DNA of 11,671 nucleotides from Desulfobacula sp. (GTDB taxonomy: Bacteria; Desulfobacterota; Desulfobacteria; Desulfobacterales; Desulfobacteraceae). Below the pieces are notes generated by a model that saw only the letters and a list, made by a program, of their open reading frames with translations, was not told the DNA's origin and did no database searches. The position numbers were made by a program, and so were the translations under genes. This document shows, in pieces, positions 7,320 to 11,671 of this stretch. The DNA is taken from NCBI RefSeq assembly GCF_021107415.1, contig NZ_JAIOSW010000198.1:1-11671 (forward strand), given 5' to 3'. Numbering within the stretch: the first letter of the stretch is position 1; each line of letters opens with the position of its first letter.

Positions 7320-9419
7320 ATGAAGATTGGTGGTTCATTTTTTCGAAGCAAGGTCGCGCAAAGAATTTTCTTTTTATTTATTTTGTGCGCAATGCTCCCT
7401 GTTATAGTCCTGTCTTTTTTATCTTATACCCAGGTTTCAAAACAGCTTAAAAGTCTTAGTCTTAACCGTCTTAAAACCTCAGTAAAAGCACACGGCATGT
7501 CGATCTATGAAAGATTTTTATTTCTTGAAACAAATATGCAGATGATTGCCTCAGGGGATTTTAAAGACAACAAATATCTTCCGGAAATATATTCAACAGA
7601 TGATTTTAATAAAAAAATACTACAGCGATTTGAGGGTTTAGCTTTAATAAAAACATCTAAAGAATTAAATCTGCTGTACGGCCGTTTTAAAGACCTTCCT
7701 AATGATTTTATTGATAAAGCTTTGACCATTGGTGATGATAAAACAACCCTTGTTTTTAAGACCTCTCAAAACAGGACACCTGCTAAAGTATATATGCTGA
7801 TAAAAACCATCCCCGATAATACCGGCATTAAAGTCCTGGTGGGAGAGATCAATATTTCATATTTATGGGGTATAGGACATGACAATATCTTACCGCGTAA
7901 AACCGACCTTTGTATCGTGGACCAGGTTAGAAAAGTTCTCATCACTTCCTTTCCTCCAACCGATGACCTGCTGCATCAAGTCACTGTAAAAATTGATGGC
8001 ACAACCCCTCTGGCTTTTAAGTATAAAGATGGGGAAAATACCTATTTTGCAAGTTATTGGCCCATGTTTTTAAAATCAAGATTTGATGCACCAAGTCTAA
8101 ATGTTATTTTAAGAAGCAATAGTTCTGATGCGCTTGTTCCCCTTTCAAACTTTAAAAAGACCTTTCCTCTTGTACTGCTTTTGTCTCTTTGGATTGTATT
8201 GCTTTTAAGTATTATTCATATCCGCAAAAGCCTTGTGCCTCTTGAAAAACTTAAAGAAGGAACTCGAAGGGTCGCTAAACAGGATTTTAAAAATCGAGTG
8301 ATCGTTACAAGCCATGACGAGTTTGAAGACCTTGCTGATTCTTTTAACTCAATGTCAGAGCAGCTTGATCAACATTTTGTTGCCTTATCAACCCGAGCGG
8401 ATATTGACAGGGCAATATTATCTTCCCTGGATACAAAAAAAATTATCTATACCGTTCTGAAAAGAATGTTTATCTTTTTTTCGTGCGATTCCATCAGTGT
8501 AAATCTTGCTGTTGAAAAGCAGCCAAATACTTTCCATGCCTATATATCAACCGATATCAAGGTGCGTAAACCCTTTGAAGAGTTCTTTCGTATTACCCCT
8601 GAAGACAAAGAGATATTATCTCTTAATTCAAAACATTTGATTGTTCATACAAAAAAAAACAAACCTGGGTTTCTGTCTAAAGCCGACAATCGAACCGGAC
8701 ATTTATTCTTAGTTCTGCCTTTATTTTTTGATGGTGTTTTAAAAGGAACCATCGCACTGGGTTATTCAAAAGAAAAATCATTTTCTGATAATGATTTAAA
8801 ACATGCCCATCAAATGGCGGATCAAATGATGGTTGCCCTTTCCAATTCATCCCTGGTTGAAGACCTGGAAAAACTGAACATAGGAACTTTAGAAGCATTG
8901 GCACGGGCCGTAGACGCAAAATCCGCCTGGACTGCAGGTCACTCTGAAAGGGTAACAGATCTGTCATTAAAAATAGCTAAAGTGATGGGATTTACAACAG
9001 AAGAACTCGAGGTGTTGCGGAGAGCAGCTTATCTGCATGACATCGGAAAAATAGGAGTTCCTCTTGCAATACTTGATAAACCAGGCAAATTAAATGATGA
9101 AGAATTCAATAAAATTAAAGATCACCCCTTGATAGGGTTACGAATTTTAGAGCCCATCAGTGCCTATGAGGATGTATTGCCCATGGTATCGCAACATCAT
9201 GAAAAATTTAACGGTAAAGGGTATCCCTATGGTCTGTCGGGTGAGGACATCGCTTTAGGAGCAAGAATTCTCGCAGTGGCAGATGTCTATGATGCAGTGG
9301 TATCAGATAGGCCCTATCGAGATGGCTGGGTTGAAGAAAAAGCCATTAAAATGATAACCGAGGAGTCAGGCAAACATTTTGATCCAAAGGTTGTGAATGC
9401 ATTTTTAGCTGCAATTTAA
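7320..9419 (+). CDS. Membrane HAMP-GAF-HD-GYP sensor, cyclic-di-GMP phosphodiesterase
   Basis: 699 residues. Membrane segments at about 15-36 and 282-300 enclose a ~245-residue periplasmic sensor region of unassigned type (possibly Cache-like). A HAMP linker follows at about 301-355 (SLVPLEKLKEGTRR...DEFEDLADSFNSM), then a GAF-like region at about 365-510, then HD-GYP at about 525-699. Expected metal and catalytic residues are visible: H541 (AGHSERV), H573-D574 (LHDIGK), H602 (DHPLIG), H626-H627 (QHHEKFNGKGYP), the GYP signature G634-Y635-P636, and D655 (ADVYDA). The glutamate found four residues before the first histidine in trinuclear enzymes is W537 here, which suggests a binuclear site (inference). 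The likely reaction is hydrolysis of c-di-GMP. GAGGAGG at 7304-7310, nine bases upstream, fixes the start; only 15 bases separate it from the pseudopilin. Confidence 0.94.
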   Translation: MKIGGSFFRSKVAQRIFFLFILCAMLPVIVLSFLSYTQVSKQLKSLSLNRLKTSVKAHGMSIYERFLFLETNMQMIASGDFKDNKYLPEIYSTDDFNKKILQRFEGLALIKTSKELNLLYGRFKDLPNDFIDKALTIGDDKTTLVFKTSQNRTPAKVYMLIKTIPDNTGIKVLVGEINISYLWGIGHDNILPRKTDLCIVDQVRKVLITSFPPTDDLLHQVTVKIDGTTPLAFKYKDGENTYFASYWPMFLKSRFDAPSLNVILRSNSSDALVPLSNFKKTFPLVLLLSLWIVLLLSIIHIRKSLVPLEKLKEGTRRVAKQDFKNRVIVTSHDEFEDLADSFNSMSEQLDQHFVALSTRADIDRAILSSLDTKKIIYTVLKRMFIFFSCDSISVNLAVEKQPNTFHAYISTDIKVRKPFEEFFRITPEDKEILSLNSKHLIVHTKKNKPGFLSKADNRTGHLFLVLPLFFDGVLKGTIALGYSKEKSFSDNDLKHAHQMADQMMVALSNSSLVEDLEKLNIGTLEALARAVDAKSAWTAGHSERVTDLSLKIAKVMGFTTEELEVLRRAAYLHDIGKIGVPLAILDKPGKLNDEEFNKIKDHPLIGLRILEPISAYEDVLPMVSQHHEKFNGKGYPYGLSGEDIALGARILAVADVYDAVVSDRPYRDGWVEEKAIKMITEESGKHFDPKVVNAFLAAI

Positions 9420-9471
9420 TAATTTATGCATAGATCATTTGATTTTGATTTATTATTAAATAGGAAAAGAG

Positions 9472-9879
9472 ATGAAAAAGAAAAAACCATTACGCTTAAT
9501 TAAGAAAGCAATCCTTGCAATGGTCTGTTTTATTCTCATCACCTTTTGTATTGCAGGTTGTAAACAAAAAAGTTCTGATCCATTCCCTTCTATTCTTATT
9601 GGAACATGGGTTACGCAGGAACCCCGATACAAAGACAGATACATTGAGATCAATGAAGGAGAAATCATCTTTGGAACCGGAGGGAATCAATCCAATACAT
9701 TTTTTATTGATAGCATAAAAAAAGGGGATCAAGTAGCAATCACCGAATGGACCTTGTTTTGTCAGGACATGGAAGAAACTCTTTTTGAAATAGTCATATT
9801 TTATAACGCTGGTACAAAGAGTGCTTCAATAACGTTAAAACATAAGGAAAAAATTGTCTGGCATAAAGTTGAAGAATAA
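9472..9879 (+). CDS. Small lipoprotein of unknown function
   Basis: 135 residues. A basic N-terminus (KKKK, R8, K11-K12) and hydrophobic stretch end in the lipobox IAGC, so C30 should be lipidated after signal peptidase II cleavage. K31 at +2 favours the outer membrane by the usual rule. The mature ~105 residues look all-beta: LIGTWVTQEPRYKDRYIEIN (42-61), GEIIFGTGG (63-71), FFIDSIKKGDQVAITEW (77-93) and ITLKHKEKIVWHKV (120-133). GTW followed by short strands recalls small lipocalin-like barrels, but I recognise no family. The start has AGGA at 9462-9465 with six-base spacing. It lies 52 bases after the HD-GYP gene on the same strand without an obvious terminator, so it is probably in the same transcript and may serve the same envelope process. 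It ends 16 bases from the converging radical SAM gene. Confidence 0.8.
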   Translation: MKKKKPLRLIKKAILAMVCFILITFCIAGCKQKSSDPFPSILIGTWVTQEPRYKDRYIEINEGEIIFGTGGNQSNTFFIDSIKKGDQVAITEWTLFCQDMEETLFEIVIFYNAGTKSASITLKHKEKIVWHKVEE

Positions 9880-9895
9880 ATTAACTTGAAAACTT

Positions 9896-10797
9896 CTATC
9901 CCTTATACCTTATGCCTTGAAAAGAGTCTCTTTTTTCAAAAGTATGTTGAATCATGTTAAAAGTTTCCCTGTATCGGGCCGCCCACATGGGAACTCTCAG
10001 CTCATCCGAGTGTGGATCTCCTGTGATTCGCTGGATAATAATCTCTTTTGGCAGCAATTCCAGAAAATCACAAACCATATTTACATATTCATCCTGTTCC
10101 ATGGGGATATAATCCCCGTTTTTCCACATTTTGTCCAGAACGGTTCCCTTGATGACATAGAGAAGATGGATTTTTATCCCGTTAATACCACTGCCTGCCA
10201 ATATTTTTGCAGTTTCACGCATCATCTTTTTATCTTCCCCGGGAAGCCCGAGAATCACATGGGTGCAAATATTTATCCCTCTGCCCCGGGTTAACCGCAC
10301 AGCTTTGGAAAACTCTTTAAACCCATGGCCCCTGTTAATTATCTTAAGCGTTGCATCATGGACAGATTGGAGGCCATACTCAAGCCAGACCAGATAATTT
10401 TTTGTATAAGACTCTATTAAATCAAGCTTTTGTGCATCAATACAATCCGGTCGTGTTCCAATGGCCATTCCCACCATACCATCACAAGAAAGTGCTTCAT
10501 CAAACATTTGTTTCATATGTTCGCAAGTGGTGTAGGTGTTTGTAAAAGATTGAAAATAGGCCAGAAATTTTTTAGCCTTATATTACCGCTTTTAATCTGC
10601 TCTTTTATGGAAACTCCCCTGGCAAACATACCGGAACCAGACCCCTTTGAATTGCAATAAATACACCCTTTTCGGGAAAGCAACCCGTCCCTGTTGGGAC
10701 ATGACAGCCCTGCATCAATAGAAATTTTTTGTACCCTCTGGCCAAACAATTGCCTTAAATAGGTATTATAATCTGAATACCGTTTTGTTTTATCCAT
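9896..10797 (-). pseudogene. TIGR01212-family radical SAM protein (YhcC/YtqA-like), split by a frameshift
   Basis: Two reading frames together make one ~300-residue protein of the YhcC/YtqA family, whose members carry a [4Fe-4S] cluster and have no firmly established substrate. The N-terminal piece (10797-10513, 94 codons) has C33, C45 and C48 (CPNRDG...GCIYC), the probable cluster ligands. It is homologous to the family only to about residue 71, then runs into unrelated residues and stops. The C-terminal piece is open from 10582 to 9896 and continues with YKAKKFLAYFQSFTNTY, then GTRPDC, WLEYGLQS, HVILGLPGE, GIKIHLL and RITGDP. The switch lies at about 10567-10584: either a deletion near 10583 or one lost base in the A6 run at 10568-10573. 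The TGA of the first piece overlaps an ATG of the second (ATGA, 10513-10516). Sequencing error or true frameshifting cannot be excluded. Confidence 0.82.
9897..9917. repeat. Heptamer repeat forming the 3' end of the radical SAM gene
   Basis: Three contiguous degenerate units on the plus strand, TATCCCT, TATACCT and TATGCCT. They encode the last residues (GIRYKG) and part of the stop codon of the minus-strand radical SAM gene, immediately after the family-typical SFQG. They resemble the CTCATA-type heptamers at 1964-1977 and 5574-5594. Confidence 0.65.
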
Positions 10798-10891
10798 TCA
10801 ACACATCCCGCTAAAGTAAAGTCTTTTCTTTAAAATATCCTGTTTTAAATTCCCTTCTGGTTATTTACCATTAACAGCAATCAAAAATCAA

Positions 10892-10920
10892 TTGACCAAA
10901 GCATCAAGTAATTATATATT
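10892..10920 (+). promoter_or_regulatory. Strong sigma-70-type promoter of mnmG
   Basis: TTGACC at 10892-10897 and TATATT at 10915-10920 are separated by the optimal 17 bases. Each matches consensus at five of six positions. The expected transcription start is about 10926-10928, immediately before the mnmG ATG at 10929, so the message would have almost no leader. Confidence 0.6.
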
Positions 10921-10928
10921 ATCAGGTT

Positions 10929-11671
10929 ATGAATTTAAACTTCAAAACATATGATGTCATTGTTATCGGTGCCGGTCATGCCGGATGCGAAGCTGCCCTT
11001 GCCTCTGCGCGCATGGGGTGTAATACGCTTCTTTTAACCATTGACATGGATAAAATAGCCTCCATGCCCTGCAGCCCTTCAATAGGCGGCATGGCAAAAG
11101 GACAGCTGGTTAAGGAAATTGATGCCCTTGGCGGACAAATGGCAAAAATCACGGATTCTTCAGCCATTCAATACAGGACATTAAATACACGCAAAGGCCC
11201 TGCTGTTCATTCAACAAGAACGCAGAATGATAAAGCCCTGTATTCAAAAAATATGAAAGCGGTCATTGAAAAAACAGACAACCTTGATGTAAAACAGGCC
11301 ATGGCCCAGGAACTCGTGCTGGAGAACAACACCGTGACAGGCCTTATTGATCAGACAGGTTTTGAGTACTTAACAAAAACCATTGTCATTGCAACGGGAA
11401 CTTTTTTAAAAGGAATGGTTCACATCGGGGCCTCAAAAATAGAGGCGGGCAGGGCAGGAGAATTTGCATCCATAGGCCTTGCACAGAATCTTGCAACGCT
11501 TGGGTTTACCATTGGAAGAATGAAGACCGGTACATCGCCTCGGCTCCATGCCGATACCATTGATTTTTCCAAATTTAATATCCATAATTCAGAAAGTCAT
11601 CCAAAACCGTTCTCTTTTTCAACAACGAATATTACCAACCCCATGCTGCCAAGTTTTATGGGCAATACAAA
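10929..11671 (+). CDS. mnmG: tRNA uridine-5-carboxymethylaminomethyl modification enzyme MnmG (GidA), 3' end outside the window
   Basis: FAD-dependent enzyme that, with MnmE, installs the (carboxymethyl)aminomethyl group at C5 of wobble uridine 34 in tRNAs reading NNA/NNG codons. The 247 residues present include the dinucleotide-binding motif VIVIGAGHAGCEAALASARMG (residues about 10-30), MPCSPSIGGMAKGQLVKEIDALGGQM, the NTRKGPAVHSTRTQNDK segment, TGTFLKGMVHIG, and GRMKTGTSPRLHADTIDFS. The last carries S where many homologues have P or T (GTxPR). The frame stays open to the window end; full-length proteins are about 620-630 residues. The N-terminus from 10929 has the usual family length and there is no alternative in-frame start. 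The preceding bases (ATCAGGTT) offer only AGG, three bases away, too close for a normal ribosome binding site. It is divergent from the radical SAM gene, 131 bases away. Confidence 0.96.
   Translation, partial: MNLNFKTYDVIVIGAGHAGCEAALASARMGCNTLLLTIDMDKIASMPCSPSIGGMAKGQLVKEIDALGGQMAKITDSSAIQYRTLNTRKGPAVHSTRTQNDKALYSKNMKAVIEKTDNLDVKQAMAQELVLENNTVTGLIDQTGFEYLTKTIVIATGTFLKGMVHIGASKIEAGRAGEFASIGLAQNLATLGFTIGRMKTGTSPRLHADTIDFSKFNIHNSESHPKPFSFSTTNITNPMLPSFMGNT

Noticed and set aside
9420..9471. A separate promoter for the lipoprotein (TTGATT and TATTAT words)
   Set aside because: The words are adjacent rather than about 17 bases apart, and the region is simply AT-rich.

Overview
The window is AT-rich bacterial chromosomal DNA from a Gram-negative cell: it has a lipoprotein, a type II secretion-like pseudopilin and an exported ApbE. 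The gene content and protein style (acetoacetate-CoA ligase, FtnA-type ferritin, an orphan GspG-like pseudopilin beside an HD-GYP sensor, and a TIGR01212 radical SAM protein) suggest an anaerobic Desulfobacterota, perhaps a Desulfobacteraceae relative. That placement is inference from memory of the families, not a database result. No rRNA, tRNA, CRISPR array, insertion sequence or phage gene is visible, and no gene-free stretch exceeds about 170 bases.

Layout. (1) 1-3437, plus strand: acetoacetate-CoA ligase (its start lies outside the window), an inverted repeat with heptamer repeats, a class I SAM methyltransferase, and an FtnA-type ferritin closed by a strong intrinsic terminator. (2) 3487-4368, minus strand: an unrecognised 293-residue protein behind a near-perfect sigma-28 (flagellar-type) promoter. 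(3) 4538-5564: a SpoU/TrmH-family RNA methyltransferase and a small YbcJ-like S4 RNA-binding protein, converging with one base between their stop codons. (4) 5574-6747: a tandem heptamer array, then an exported FAD:protein FMN transferase (ApbE). (5) 6837-9879, plus strand: a compact cluster of GspG-like pseudopilin, membrane-bound HAMP-GAF-HD-GYP c-di-GMP phosphodiesterase and small lipoprotein. (6) 9896-10797, minus strand: a TIGR01212 (YhcC/YtqA) radical SAM gene split by a frameshift. (7) 10929 to the edge, plus strand: the 5' part of mnmG, with a strong promoter so close that the message may be leaderless.

The most coherent functional unit is cluster 5, which probably links a cell-envelope pilus-like component to c-di-GMP signalling. 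The features most worth a second look are the degenerate 7-bp repeats at three separate gene borders (one forms the end and stop codon of a gene), the sigma-28 promoter in front of an unknown protein, the split radical SAM gene, and the near-leaderless mnmG promoter.
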